DNA from: Bacilliculturomica massiliensis
Lineage (GTDB): Bacteria > Bacillota > Clostridia > Peptostreptococcales > Anaerovoracaceae
Assembly: GCF_900605495.1 (NCBI RefSeq)
Contig: NZ_LR027602.1
Span: 124,001-188,000 of the forward strand
Length of the DNA stretch: 64,000 bases
Direction: 5' to 3'
The notes beneath the pieces are model-generated. The model searched no databases. It had not been told where the DNA came from and was given only the letters and a program-made list of their open reading frames with translations. The stretch's first letter is position 1, and each line of letters starts with the position of its first letter. The position numbers and the translations under genes are program-made. Of this stretch, positions 33,914-42,160 are shown in pieces.

Positions 33914-33952
33914 GCGGGCGGGGCCTGCCTGCGGTCAGGACGCCCCGCCCGC
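33914..33952 (+). terminator. Strong intercistronic hairpin after the tube gene
   Basis: GCGGGCGGGGC pairs with GCCCCGCCCGC (11 bp, all but pure G-C), loop 17 bases, no T run. More likely an mRNA-stabilising or partial attenuation element than a full terminator, because the operon continues. Confidence 0.6.
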
Positions 33953-33988
33953 AGACAATATTGGAGAAAGCAGGATAAGGAGAGAAAA

Positions 33989-34417
33989 ATGAGCAGACTG
34001 AACGCATTTTTAAGCCAGAATGCAGCGAAGAAGGAAAATGTAAAATATGTGGTCTCGCAGCGGTTCGCGGAGAATGGAACGCCGGTGGAATGGGAGCTTC
34101 GGTGCATTACGCCCAAAGAGAACAATTCCATAAAGAAATCCTGTACATATCAGGCTCCGGTGCCGGGAAAAAAGGGGCTCTTTGTGCCCGAGACGGATTA
34201 CGACGCTTACGGCTGCCGGCTGGCGGCGGCCTGTACCGTTTTTCCCAATCTCGATGATAAAGAGCTGCAGGACGATTACGGCGTTTCCAGCGCGGAGGAA
34301 CTGCTGCAGGTCATGCTGATCCCCGGCGAATATATGAATTATATCGCCAAGGTGCAGGAGGTCAACGGATTTGACATCGGTATGGACAGATTGGTGGAAG
34401 ATGCAAAAAACTCATAA
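33989..34417 (+). CDS. xkdN: Tail assembly chaperone, short form (XkdN-like)
   Basis: The product (142 aa) lies between tube and tape measure, where contractile tails encode the gpG-like chaperone that coats the tape measure during assembly. It starts SRLNAFLSQNAAKKENVKYV and ends MDRLVEDAKNS. Features matching XkdN are the beta-rich start (WELRCITPKENNSIKKS) and the helical end (SAEELLQVMLIPGEYMNY). A slippery heptamer just before its stop allows a longer form (next entry). It has AAGGAG at a good distance. Confidence 0.9.
   Translation: MSRLNAFLSQNAAKKENVKYVVSQRFAENGTPVEWELRCITPKENNSIKKSCTYQAPVPGKKGLFVPETDYDAYGCRLAAACTVFPNLDDKELQDDYGVSSAEELLQVMLIPGEYMNYIAKVQEVNGFDIGMDRLVEDAKNS
34405..34411 (+). 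promoter_or_regulatory. Programmed -1 frameshift site A AAA AAC
   Basis: The heptamer is in the correct phase (codons GCA AAA AAC), two codons before the stop at 34415-34417. Slipping back one base opens a frame of 57 codons. This is the classical gpG/gpGT arrangement. Confidence 0.85.
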
Positions 34418-34584
34418 AGGGCGATTATGAGGCGGGAGCCGCGCATTTCGCCCTTCAAAAGCTGCACATCCTTCCCGGAGAGCTGATGGAGCTGCCGCGG
34501 GAGGAGCGGGCCTTCCTTTACGCCTCCATCGATCTGCGGGTGGAGGCGGAAAAAGAGGCCGTCAAGAGCAGGAGAAAGAGATAG
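34411..34584 (+). CDS. Frameshift extension of the tail assembly chaperone (gpGT-like T domain)
   Basis: After a -1 shift at 34405-34411 translation continues LIKGDYEAGAAHFALQKLHI and ends at TAG 34582-34584, giving a fusion of about 198 aa. The extension is helical and charged (PREERAFLYASIDLRVEAEK) and has no start codon of its own. In lambda-like and PBSX-like tails the T part binds the tube protein while the G part binds the tape measure; by analogy the same is inferred here. It ends 50 bases before the tape measure gene. Confidence 0.82.
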   Translation, partial: LIKGDYEAGAAHFALQKLHILPGELMELPREERAFLYASIDLRVEAEKEAVKSRRKR

Positions 34585-34633
34585 ATGAAGCAGAAACAAA
34601 GACAGCGCTGGGGCGCGGAAAGGAACGGGAAGT

Positions 34634-36445
34634 GTGGGAGAAGAGAGAGAATTAAATTTAAGATCCGGCGGAGACGCGGTAACCGCACTGCGCGGCGTCG
34701 ACCAGGCGGTGGAACGCACGATGCAGAATTTCCGCACGCTGGAGGCTTCGGTGCAAAACTCGCTCAGCATCAGTCAATGGCAGCAGTTTCAGACTACGGT
34801 GATCAACATTAACGCCGATCTGTCGCAGACGTCGAATCAGATCAACATCGCGGCGGAAAGCCAGGACCGCCTGACGGAGAGCGTAAGATCCACAGGGGCG
34901 GCGGCTGAAGCGGCCGAGGCGGCCATGGAGAAGATCTCTTCGGCGCTGGATCTGAAAAAGCTGGCGGAACTGTCGGACGCCATGACGAGAAGCCGGGCGC
35001 AGCTGGCGCTGATCGCGGGGGCGGGCCAGGGGGCCGCCCGAATTCAGGGACAGATCTACGAGGCCGCCCAGCGGTCTGGGATCGCTTATCAGAGTATGGC
35101 GGATTCCGTGGCTCAATTGGGGCTTGCCGCCGGCGGAACGTTTATGAATACAGATGAGCTGGTGGCCTTTGCGGAGACCTACCAGAAGATGGCGGCGCTG
35201 TCCGGAGCCGCGCCGGACGAAGCAGCAGCAGGGATGGCGCAGCTGACGCAGGGCATGCAGAGCGGCGGAATTGACGGCGGGCAGTACGCCGATATGCTGA
35301 CAGAGTCGCCGCTGCTGGCGCAGGCGATCGCCGATTACGTTGGCGTGGGCATAGATGAAATGCAGTCGCTGGCCGATCAGAGCGTCATCACCGCCGATGT
35401 GATCAAAAACGCTGTGTTTATGGCTGCCGACGGCGTGGAGGAGCGCTTTGCCCAGCTGCCGGCCACCTGGTCGCAGGTCTGGACTCGGCTGCAAAATGGT
35501 TTCCTGCTGGCGGTGGAGCCCATCCTCTCCGCCATCAGCTTTCTGGCGGATAACTGGACGGCCCTGGAGCCGGTGGTGCTCGGCGCGGCGGCGGCCATCG
35601 GCGTCTATGCGCTGTCGGTCCAGATGGCGGCGCTATGGCAGAGTCTGCTCACGGCCGGGGCGCTGCTGAACCAGACCGTGATGGCTATTCAGGCTGTGGG
35701 CTACGCGCTTCTTGCCATGGCCACCGGAGACGCGGCGTATGCCCAGATGGCGCTGAACGCGGCTCAATCGGCCTCGCCCATGGGATTGATCCTGCTCCTG
35801 ATCGGTCTGATCGTGGCGGCCATCGTCAAATGGGTCCAATCGGTGGGAGGACTTCAGGTGGCGTGGATCACGGTGGTGAACGGAATTCTGGATCTCTTGG
35901 GAACGCTGAAATTAATGGGTCTTCAGTGCATTCAAGGGCTGGTGAACGGGGCTGTCGATCTGGTCAACACTCTGATCGGACTTCTGAACAGAATACCGGG
36001 CGTGAACATCGAAGCCAATTTCGAGCATGTGGATCTCACATCGGAATATGAAGGGGAGTTTGCCGTGCAACGGCAGGAACGGGCGCTGAAGCTGGACGAG
36101 GCCAGGAGAAATGCCCAGGTATCCAGGCAGCAGTGGACTCTCCACGATGAGAGTTCGCCCATGGGGCAGGCCCCAGCGCAGATCGCTGCCGGGATCGGCA
36201 GGACCGCGGACAATACGTCGATGATGGCGGACAATCTGACGGCTTCGGAGGAGGATCTCAAATATCTTCTGGACGTGGCTGAGCAGGAAGCGGTGAACCG
36301 CTTCACCACAGCGGAGATCAAGGTGGATATGGCCAACAGCTTTGGAGACATAAAGGAAAGCGCCGATATCGACGGCGTGATCAACCGCTTGACAGAGCGG
36401 CTGGAACAGCAGCTTGCCGTCACAGCAGAGGGGGTGCATGTATAG
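34634..36445 (+). CDS. Tail tape measure protein
   Basis: The product (603 aa) sets tail length. It has helical, Gln/Ala-rich N-terminal repeats, the tape-measure domain at about 115-330 (MTRSRAQLALIAGAGQGAAR, then ELVAFAETYQKMAALSGAAP), a hydrophobic central block at about 310-420 (VLGAAAAIGVYALSVQMAAL; LMGLILLLIGLIVAAIV-like), and a charged helical tail. The GTG at 34634 behind AAAGGA is the only plausible start. At 603 aa it is short, implying a short tail. The next gene's ATG follows the TAG stop immediately. Confidence 0.92.
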   Translation: MGEERELNLRSGGDAVTALRGVDQAVERTMQNFRTLEASVQNSLSISQWQQFQTTVININADLSQTSNQINIAAESQDRLTESVRSTGAAAEAAEAAMEKISSALDLKKLAELSDAMTRSRAQLALIAGAGQGAARIQGQIYEAAQRSGIAYQSMADSVAQLGLAAGGTFMNTDELVAFAETYQKMAALSGAAPDEAAAGMAQLTQGMQSGGIDGGQYADMLTESPLLAQAIADYVGVGIDEMQSLADQSVITADVIKNAVFMAADGVEERFAQLPATWSQVWTRLQNGFLLAVEPILSAISFLADNWTALEPVVLGAAAAIGVYALSVQMAALWQSLLTAGALLNQTVMAIQAVGYALLAMATGDAAYAQMALNAAQSASPMGLILLLIGLIVAAIVKWVQSVGGLQVAWITVVNGILDLLGTLKLMGLQCIQGLVNGAVDLVNTLIGLLNRIPGVNIEANFEHVDLTSEYEGEFAVQRQERALKLDEARRNAQVSRQQWTLHDESSPMGQAPAQIAAGIGRTADNTSMMADNLTASEEDLKYLLDVAEQEAVNRFTTAEIKVDMANSFGDIKESADIDGVINRLTERLEQQLAVTAEGVHV

Positions 36446-37096
36446 ATGTATATCTTTTATCTGGGCGGGCTGGCGCTTCCCGTCACGCCGCCGCGTCTTC
36501 AGCTGAGCATCAGGAACCGCAACGAGACGATCGATCTGCTGAGCGGACAGCAGGTCAATCTGCTGAAGCTGCCGGGACTGTCCGCCTTTCAGTTTGACGC
36601 GCTGATCCCGGCCAGAGAATATCCATTCGCCTATTACGAAGATGGATTTCTGGAACAGGACATCTATCTGAGCTGGTTTGAATCGCTGAAAAAGCTGGAC
36701 AGACCCTTTTCCTTTCAGGTGATGCGGACTTTTCCTGACGGAAGAGGCAGCTTCAAGCAGAGTATGCCGGTGTCGCTGGAATCCTACACCGTATCGGAGA
36801 GCAGCGACTCCGGATTCGATCTGAACGTTTCCTTTGAGCTGAAAGAGTACGTAGAATTCAGCACAAAGATCCTGGAAGTCGGCGCCAGTGATGCGGACGG
36901 CGCCGCCGTGACGGAAGTGAAGCAGCGTCCGGCCAAAGCGCCGGCCAGAACATATACCGTTAAAGCCGGGGACAGCCTGTGGGCCATCTGCAAAAAACAG
37001 CTGGGAGACGGTTCAAAATGTTACAGCGTAGCCAGATCAAACGGGATATCAGATCCCGGGCTCATCCATCCGGGGCAGGTGATCCGATTTGAATAA
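36446..37096 (+). CDS. xkdP: LysM-containing baseplate/hub protein (XkdP-like)
   Basis: The product (216 aa) has an N-terminal domain typical of XkdP (MYIFYLGGLALPVTPPRL) and a C-terminal LysM module (TYTVKAGDSLWAICKKQLGD to GLIHPGQVIRFE), which binds peptidoglycan or packs within the baseplate hub. It starts directly after the tape measure stop and overlaps the next gene by eight bases. Confidence 0.92.
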   Translation: MYIFYLGGLALPVTPPRLQLSIRNRNETIDLLSGQQVNLLKLPGLSAFQFDALIPAREYPFAYYEDGFLEQDIYLSWFESLKKLDRPFSFQVMRTFPDGRGSFKQSMPVSLESYTVSESSDSGFDLNVSFELKEYVEFSTKILEVGASDADGAAVTEVKQRPAKAPARTYTVKAGDSLWAICKKQLGDGSKCYSVARSNGISDPGLIHPGQVIRFE

Positions 37097-38057
37097 TATT
37101 GAGCTGTGCATCCAGAACGGCGGGACACTGTACGCCCCGGTATGCGCAGGGGACGTCACATGGGAGACTGAACGGAAAGGCTCGCCGGGCAGGCTGGAGT
37201 TTACGGTGCTGAAGGGCGGCGGGCTGGACTTTCAGGAAGGAAACAACGTGAGACTGAAAGTAGGAGAAAAAGACGTGTTTTACGGGTATGTGTTTTCCAA
37301 AAAAAGATCCGGATCAAAGCCGGAAGAGATCCAGGTGACAGCCTACGATCAGCTGCGGTATTTCAAGAATAAAGATACCTATGTGTACGAAAACAAGACA
37401 GCAGGCCAGCTGATCGCAATGATCGCCGAGGATTTCCGGCTGAAGACCGGGGAACTGGAGGATACGGGCTGCAGGATACCCGCCCGGGCGGAGGACAATA
37501 AGACGCTGTTCGACATTGTGCAGAACGCGCTGGACTTCACGCTGCAGAACAGTGGAAAGATGTATGTGCTGTACAGCGATTTTGACCGGCTGACGCTGAA
37601 GAATATTGACTCCATGCGTCTTCCGGTACTTATCTGCGGCGGCACGGTCCAGGATTTCGACTACTCCACCTCCATTGATTCCAACACGTATAACAAGATC
37701 AAGCTTTCCTATGAAAATAAAGATACGAAAAAGCGTGAGATCTACATCGCCCAGGATTCGGAACACATGAACAGATGGGGCGTGCTTCAGATGTACGAAA
37801 AGCTGAACAACAGCGTCAACGGAAAAGCCAGAGCCCAAGCGCTGCTGTCCCTTTACGATAAGAAGTCCCGCTCCCTGTCCATAAAAAAGGCTCTGGGAGA
37901 TATACGCGTGCGGGGAGGTTCCGGCGTTCCCGTCTCGCTGGATCTGGGGGATATGATCGCGCAGACTTACATGATCGTGGAAAAGGTAAAACACACGATC
38001 TCAGGGGAGAAGCATTTTATGGATCTGACGCTGAGAGGGAGTGATTTCAATAGCTAG
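37089..38057 (+). CDS. xkdQ: Baseplate hub protein (XkdQ-like)
   Basis: The product (322 aa) resembles XkdQ/YqbQ, the hub protein related to gpD/VgrG first domains: WETERKGSPGRLEFTVLKGG, EGNNVRLKVGEKDVFYGYVF, EIQVTAYDQLRYFKNKDTYV. It forms the central platform on which the tube is built. The start is TTG at 37089 with AGGTG seven bases upstream, inside the end of xkdP. It overlaps xkdR by 17 bases. Confidence 0.9.
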   Translation: MNNIELCIQNGGTLYAPVCAGDVTWETERKGSPGRLEFTVLKGGGLDFQEGNNVRLKVGEKDVFYGYVFSKKRSGSKPEEIQVTAYDQLRYFKNKDTYVYENKTAGQLIAMIAEDFRLKTGELEDTGCRIPARAEDNKTLFDIVQNALDFTLQNSGKMYVLYSDFDRLTLKNIDSMRLPVLICGGTVQDFDYSTSIDSNTYNKIKLSYENKDTKKREIYIAQDSEHMNRWGVLQMYEKLNNSVNGKARAQALLSLYDKKSRSLSIKKALGDIRVRGGSGVPVSLDLGDMIAQTYMIVEKVKHTISGEKHFMDLTLRGSDFNS

Positions 38058-38400
38058 TCTGGTGGAGATCATCAAGTGCGCTGCAACGGAGGCCGGCGAC
38101 GCGGCCGACCCCTGCGGCATTTTATTCGGCACGGTGGCCGGAGTGGGTCCTCTGCGCATACAGGTGGATCAGAAGCTGGTGCTGACAGAGGACTTTCTGA
38201 TCCTGACCTCCGCGGTGAAAGACTACGACGCGGAGATGGAGGTCAGTCACGTGACCGGACCGGGCGGAGAGGGGGCCCATACGCATCCCTACACCGGCCG
38301 AAAGGTATTTTCCATTAAAAACGGCCTGAAGACAGGCGAACATGTTCTTTTGCTGCGGGTGCAGGGAGGGCAGAAATATATTGTTTTGGACAGGGGGTGA
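38041..38400 (+). CDS. xkdR: DUF2577 baseplate protein (XkdR-like)
   Basis: The product (119 aa) has SLVEIIKCAATEAGDAADPC and the family core VDQKLVLTEDFLILTSAVKD with a His-rich loop (THPYTGRK). DUF2577/XkdR proteins sit in the PBSX baseplate, possibly as the spike or spike base. The start is probably GTG 38041 inside xkdQ; a GTG a few codons later is possible. It ends five bases before the next start. Confidence 0.85.
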   Translation: MISIASLVEIIKCAATEAGDAADPCGILFGTVAGVGPLRIQVDQKLVLTEDFLILTSAVKDYDAEMEVSHVTGPGGEGAHTHPYTGRKVFSIKNGLKTGEHVLLLRVQGGQKYIVLDRG

Positions 38401-38405
38401 CAGAG

Positions 38406-38807
38406 ATGCTGCCGGCAGCAGATGAATCATTGAAAAATTTTTACATCAAAGACCGCGAACCGGGGAAGACCTACCGGCTTGCCGTAGAAAAAGGCCGCTT
38501 CCGCGGCTTTGCCGACGGAGTGGAGTCGGTCAAACAGGCGATCTACCTGATTTTAAATACAGAGCGTTACGAATACCTGATCTACAGCTGGAACTACGGG
38601 CTGGAGCTTTCCGATCTTTATGGAAGACCCACGCACTACGTGATCCCGGAGCTGGAAACGCGCATTCGGGAGGCGCTGGATCAGGATGACCGCATTACAG
38701 GCGTGGACGATTTTTCATTCGCCACGAACAAGAAGAAAATATACGTCACTTTTACGGTGCATACCATCTACGGTGATGTCAAGGCGGAAAGGACGGTCAC
38801 ATTATAA
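38406..38807 (+). CDS. xkdS: DUF2634 / gp25-like baseplate wedge protein (XkdS-like)
   Basis: The product (133 aa) shows the gp25-like pattern: TYRLAVEKGRFRGFADGVES, VKQAIYLILNTERYEYLIYS, WNYGLELSDLYGRPTHYV and PELETRIREALDQDDRITGV. It nucleates sheath assembly at the baseplate. The ATG at 38406 stands eight bases from AGGGGG; the GTG at 38397 is too close to it. Its stop overlaps the start of the baseplate J gene by one base. Confidence 0.9.
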   Translation: MLPAADESLKNFYIKDREPGKTYRLAVEKGRFRGFADGVESVKQAIYLILNTERYEYLIYSWNYGLELSDLYGRPTHYVIPELETRIREALDQDDRITGVDDFSFATNKKKIYVTFTVHTIYGDVKAERTVTL

Positions 38808-39862
38808 TGTACGAACATCTGACCTATGAATTTATTTTAAAACGCATGCTCAGCCGTGCGCCGGCTGACGTGGACAAACGGGAGGGATCCATCATCTACG
38901 ACGCGCTGGCTCCTGCGGCGGCGGAGCTGGCCCGGGCGTTTTCAGAGCTGGACGCTCTCCTTGACGAGACTTTTGCCGACACGGCGGGCAGAGAAAATCT
39001 GATCCGCCGGGCGGCGGAGCGGGGCGTCCGGCCGGATGAGGCCACATGCGCCGTCTGGAAGGGGGAGTTCAATATGGATATCCCTCAAGGCAGCCGCTTT
39101 TCACTGGATGATCTGAACTTCATCGCTGAAAGCAGGATGGATCAGGGCGTTTGCCGGATGCGCTGCGAGACGGCGGGCAGGATCGGAAATACGCTCTCCG
39201 GATCCATGATACCCGTGGACTATATCGACGGGCTGACAAGGGCAGAGTTGACAGAACTGCTCATTCCCGGCGAGGATGAGGAGTCGACGGAAAGCCTGCG
39301 GCAGCGGTACTTTGACAGCCTGGACTCCCAGGCATTCGGCGGCAACCGGGCGGATTACAGGGCGAAGATAAACGACCTTCCCGGCGTGGGCGGCGTTAAG
39401 CTGTACCGGGCGTGGAACGGGGGCGGCACCGTAAGAGCGGTCATCATCAACTCCGAGTTTACCGGACCCAGTCCGGAGCTGACGGCCCAGGTGCAGGAGG
39501 CCATCGACCCCCAGGAGGACCAGGGGGACGGCCTGGGACTGGCGCCCATGTTTCACTGCGTTACAGTAGAAGGCGTGGGAGAAACGGAAATATCCGTAGC
39601 GGCAGCCGTCACCTATCAGGAAGGCTGGAGCTGGGAGGACGTTCGGGAGTACGCGGAAAAAGCTGTAGACAGCTACTTTGCCGAACTGGCCGCCTCGTGG
39701 CAGGACAGCGCGGCGCTGGTAGTGCGCATCAGCCAGATCGAGACCAGGCTTCTGAATATCCCCGGGGTGCTGGATATCACCGGAACAACGATCAATGGAG
39801 CGGAGGAAAATCTGGTGCTGGATCCGGACTGCATTCCGAAACGGGGTGGGCTGCTTGGATAG
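38807..39862 (+). CDS. xkdT: Baseplate J protein (XkdT-like)
   Basis: The product (351 aa) is the gpJ-like wedge protein: MYEHLTYEFILKRMLSRAPA, VDKREGSIIYDALAPAAAEL, FNMDIPQGSRFSLDDLNFIA, and GGNRADYRAKINDLPGVGGV followed by a C-terminal domain. It forms the arms of the baseplate that carry the fibres. Translation is coupled at both ends (one-base overlap upstream, eight bases downstream). Confidence 0.93.
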   Translation: MYEHLTYEFILKRMLSRAPADVDKREGSIIYDALAPAAAELARAFSELDALLDETFADTAGRENLIRRAAERGVRPDEATCAVWKGEFNMDIPQGSRFSLDDLNFIAESRMDQGVCRMRCETAGRIGNTLSGSMIPVDYIDGLTRAELTELLIPGEDEESTESLRQRYFDSLDSQAFGGNRADYRAKINDLPGVGGVKLYRAWNGGGTVRAVIINSEFTGPSPELTAQVQEAIDPQEDQGDGLGLAPMFHCVTVEGVGETEISVAAAVTYQEGWSWEDVREYAEKAVDSYFAELAASWQDSAALVVRISQIETRLLNIPGVLDITGTTINGAEENLVLDPDCIPKRGGLLG

Positions 39863-40403
39863 AATCATTCGATTGACCGACTACCTTCCGCCGGTGCTGC
39901 GTCAGGTCTACGAACTGCGGGCTATAGGGGAGGCCGAAGATCCGGAACTGAGAGAATTTCAGAGGGAGGCGGAAAACGTCAGGGCGGATCAGTTCGTCCT
40001 GCAGGCCACGGAAAACGGCGTGGCCCGGTGGGAACACATACTGGGCATCGCCCCTAAGGGGACCGACACGCTGGACTCCCGAAAATTTCGTATTCTGACC
40101 CGGCTCAACGAGCAGCTGCCCTATACGATCCGCATGCTCAGAAGGCAGCTTGCCTCCCTCTGCGGCCCGGACGGCTACTCCGTCCACGTGGATCTGGAGA
40201 ACTTTCAGCTGACTGTAAAGATCAATCTGATCGCCAAATCCAACTACGCGGACGTGGCCGAGCTTCTGGAACGGGTCGTACCGCTGAATATTCTCATCGA
40301 CTTGTCGCTGCTCTACAACCAGCATTCCACGCTGGCCGCCTCTACCCACGGGCAGCTTGCATCGTTCACACACAGCCAACTGAGAAACGAGGTGCTTTCA
40401 TAA
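39855..40403 (+). CDS. DUF2313-type tail protein (YmfQ/XkdU-like)
   Basis: The product (182 aa) starts at TTG 39855, four bases after GGGGTGGG and inside the end of xkdT; the ORF continues upstream to 39795 but only as overlap. It reads LDRIIRLTDYLPPVLRQVYE, WEHILGIAPKGTDTLDSRKF, then RILTRLNEQLPYTIRMLRRQ, the YmfQ/DUF2313 pattern, the gpI-like link between baseplate and fibre. Its stop overlaps the ATG of the fibre gene. Confidence 0.88.
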   Translation: MDRIIRLTDYLPPVLRQVYELRAIGEAEDPELREFQREAENVRADQFVLQATENGVARWEHILGIAPKGTDTLDSRKFRILTRLNEQLPYTIRMLRRQLASLCGPDGYSVHVDLENFQLTVKINLIAKSNYADVAELLERVVPLNILIDLSLLYNQHSTLAASTHGQLASFTHSQLRNEVLS

Positions 40404-41380
40404 TGGCAGAACAGACAACAAACTTCGGGCTTCATAAGCCCGGGACAGAAGACTTCTACGACGTCGGCGTCTTCAATGAGAACGCCGACCTGATCGACGG
40501 GATCCTGAAGGAGCAGGAAACAGCGCTGGAGGGAAAAGCCGTCGACGATTTCACACATATCCCCCTGGCCCTGTGCGAGACAGCCGGAGACGCTGCAGAA
40601 AAGGAAATAACAATTCCCGGCTACACAGATGAGAAATATCCGATCATCGCGGTAAAGTTTGCAAACAGCAATACAGATCCGGCGATGAAACTATCCGTCA
40701 ACGGCGGCGATGCGCTTCCTGTAAGCACCGGAAACGAGATATCTCAGTGGGTCGGTCCTGAAACATACCCCATGTCGAAAGGCGCTGTGGTACTGTTGTC
40801 AAAGCGTGGAAACGGCAGGGCGTGGAGCATTGTCGGAACACACAACGCCGCGACCGATCATAACTACGGCGTTGTAAAGCTGATCAATTCCCCGGATAAA
40901 CCCGGCTACATCACAAACCGTGACGTGACTACGCCCTCCTTTGTGAATACCCTGTTCAACCGGACTTTGAGCAATTACCAGGATGCGGCCACGTACCCGG
41001 TAAACGCTCTCGTCATGCAGGACGGGGCTATTTACAAAAGCCTGCAGGACGACAATATCGGCCATGCGGTCGCTGAGTCGGAGTGGTGGACACAAGGCAG
41101 CACTGACACTGCATCTTATACCGCAACAATAGGCACGACATGGATCGGAGCAGCAGCCCCTTACACCCAGACGCTAACCGTGACCGGTCTGCGCACGTCT
41201 GACAAACAGGTCCATCTTACGCCGGACTACTCTACGACGCTTGCCACAGCGCAGGCCCAACAGGAAGCCTGGAATTTGATAAGCAAGGCGGATGTAACCG
41301 CCGATAATCAGATAACCTTTACATGCTTTAGTGATGCGCCTGAGACGGAGATTCCAATTAAAATTGAGGTGATACGATGA
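40403..41380 (+). CDS. Tail fibre protein
   Basis: The product (325 aa) begins EQTTNFGLHKPGTEDFYDVG and continues NENADLIDGILKEQE, the standard baseplate-attachment start of Firmicute fibre proteins (XkdV-like). The middle is beta-rich with Gly/Asn/Thr repeats. A carbohydrate-binding-like segment (NYQDAATYPVNALVMQDGAI, then YKSLQDDN) precedes the C-terminal tip. It would bind the target cell surface. It overlaps the next gene by four bases (ATGA). Confidence 0.88.
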   Translation: MAEQTTNFGLHKPGTEDFYDVGVFNENADLIDGILKEQETALEGKAVDDFTHIPLALCETAGDAAEKEITIPGYTDEKYPIIAVKFANSNTDPAMKLSVNGGDALPVSTGNEISQWVGPETYPMSKGAVVLLSKRGNGRAWSIVGTHNAATDHNYGVVKLINSPDKPGYITNRDVTTPSFVNTLFNRTLSNYQDAATYPVNALVMQDGAIYKSLQDDNIGHAVAESEWWTQGSTDTASYTATIGTTWIGAAAPYTQTLTVTGLRTSDKQVHLTPDYSTTLATAQAQQEAWNLISKADVTADNQITFTCFSDAPETEIPIKIEVIR

Positions 41381-41841
41381 GCGTATTTTTATGCGGGAGA
41401 TCTGGAAAAACACTGCCGAAGTTAGTAAACCCCGCAGGACCGTCTGATATTCGCGCCGGGCGTGAAGCGATTGGTGAGGACGGTAAAATTATTTCGGGCA
41501 CTGCGGAAATATCGTATCATGCAAAAGGCACGAAGCAAACGGGCAGTAATGATAACTTCGGGATTGTCATGATTCCGCTGGATGTAATACCGGTGCCGAT
41601 AAAAACGGTGCGAGTACAGGTCAGCGGTCCCGGGCTTACCTCAACGTATACGGCGGTAATGGAAGCTACAAGTTCAGACGGCTTGAACTTTCGGCGCTCA
41701 CAATATGGCGTTGGTGGAAACTGCGTGACGTTTGACTCAATATCCGTACAGAACGGTTACATCTACATCAGCGTGACGGGTGTCAATGTAGATTTGTCAC
41801 GCAATCTTGTTTATGCTCAGTGGTGCGTTTTTTCTGATTAA
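41377..41841 (+). CDS. Fibre-associated protein, 154 aa
   Basis: The product begins SVFLCGRSGKTLPKLVNPAG and IRAGREAIGEDGKIISGT, a short module repeated in phage fibres and base proteins (gene at 41953 starts the same way). The rest is beta-rich with Ser/Thr/Val. It may be the tip or a chaperone of the upstream fibre. The DNA is visibly less G+C-rich than the baseplate genes, consistent with exchange of host-range modules. Confidence 0.75.
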   Translation: MSVFLCGRSGKTLPKLVNPAGPSDIRAGREAIGEDGKIISGTAEISYHAKGTKQTGSNDNFGIVMIPLDVIPVPIKTVRVQVSGPGLTSTYTAVMEATSSDGLNFRRSQYGVGGNCVTFDSISVQNGYIYISVTGVNVDLSRNLVYAQWCVFSD

Positions 41842-41855
41842 AGGAGGGATATCAA

Positions 41856-41900
41856 ATGAATAATAAATTACACAAATTTCCATCGGGGGGGGGGGGGTAA
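41856..41900 (+). pseudogene. Short fibre cistron cut by a 13-G tract
   Basis: AAAGGAGGG and ATG at 41856 start a reading frame MNNKLHKFPSGGGG that hits TAA directly after 13 consecutive G (41885-41897). With 14 (or 11) G the frame would run on to TAA at 41951-41953, overlapping the ATG of the next cistron exactly as other junctions in this operon. The G tract is a likely slippage point: either phase variation or a decaying gene. The tract length may also be a sequencing artefact. Confidence 0.5.
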
Positions 41901-41952
41901 TTTCTCACCCTTATAAAGAGAACTTGAACACTCCCGAAAGGGGGTGCGCTTA

Positions 41953-42149
41953 ATGGCCGCTGTATTTTTGCATCAGCAGAGCGGAAAATCGCTTCCCAAA
42001 CTCACGGATCCTGCGGCAGAAGTGGATATCCTTTCCCCAAAAATGGAAAAATTCTGACCGGAACGGGGTATTCCGCGGTCGCATTAACACAAGCTGAATA
42101 TAATGCGCTCCCGCTCAAAAATCCGAATACCTACTACTTGATCTTTTAG
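41953..42149 (+). pseudogene. Frameshifted fibre-module gene
   Basis: From ATG 41953 the frame reads MAAVFLHQQSGKSLPKLTDP and stops at 42055-42057. The -1 frame from CCCCAAAAA (about 42034-42042) continues KNGKILTGTGYSAVALTQAE to TAG at 42147-42149 with the fibre-type ending LPLKNPNTYYLIF. The joined product (about 65 aa) resembles the start of the 41377 gene. It is either inactivated by a one-base change in an A run or uses -1 slippage. Confidence 0.6.
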
Positions 42150-42160
42150 GCGGTGACGGT

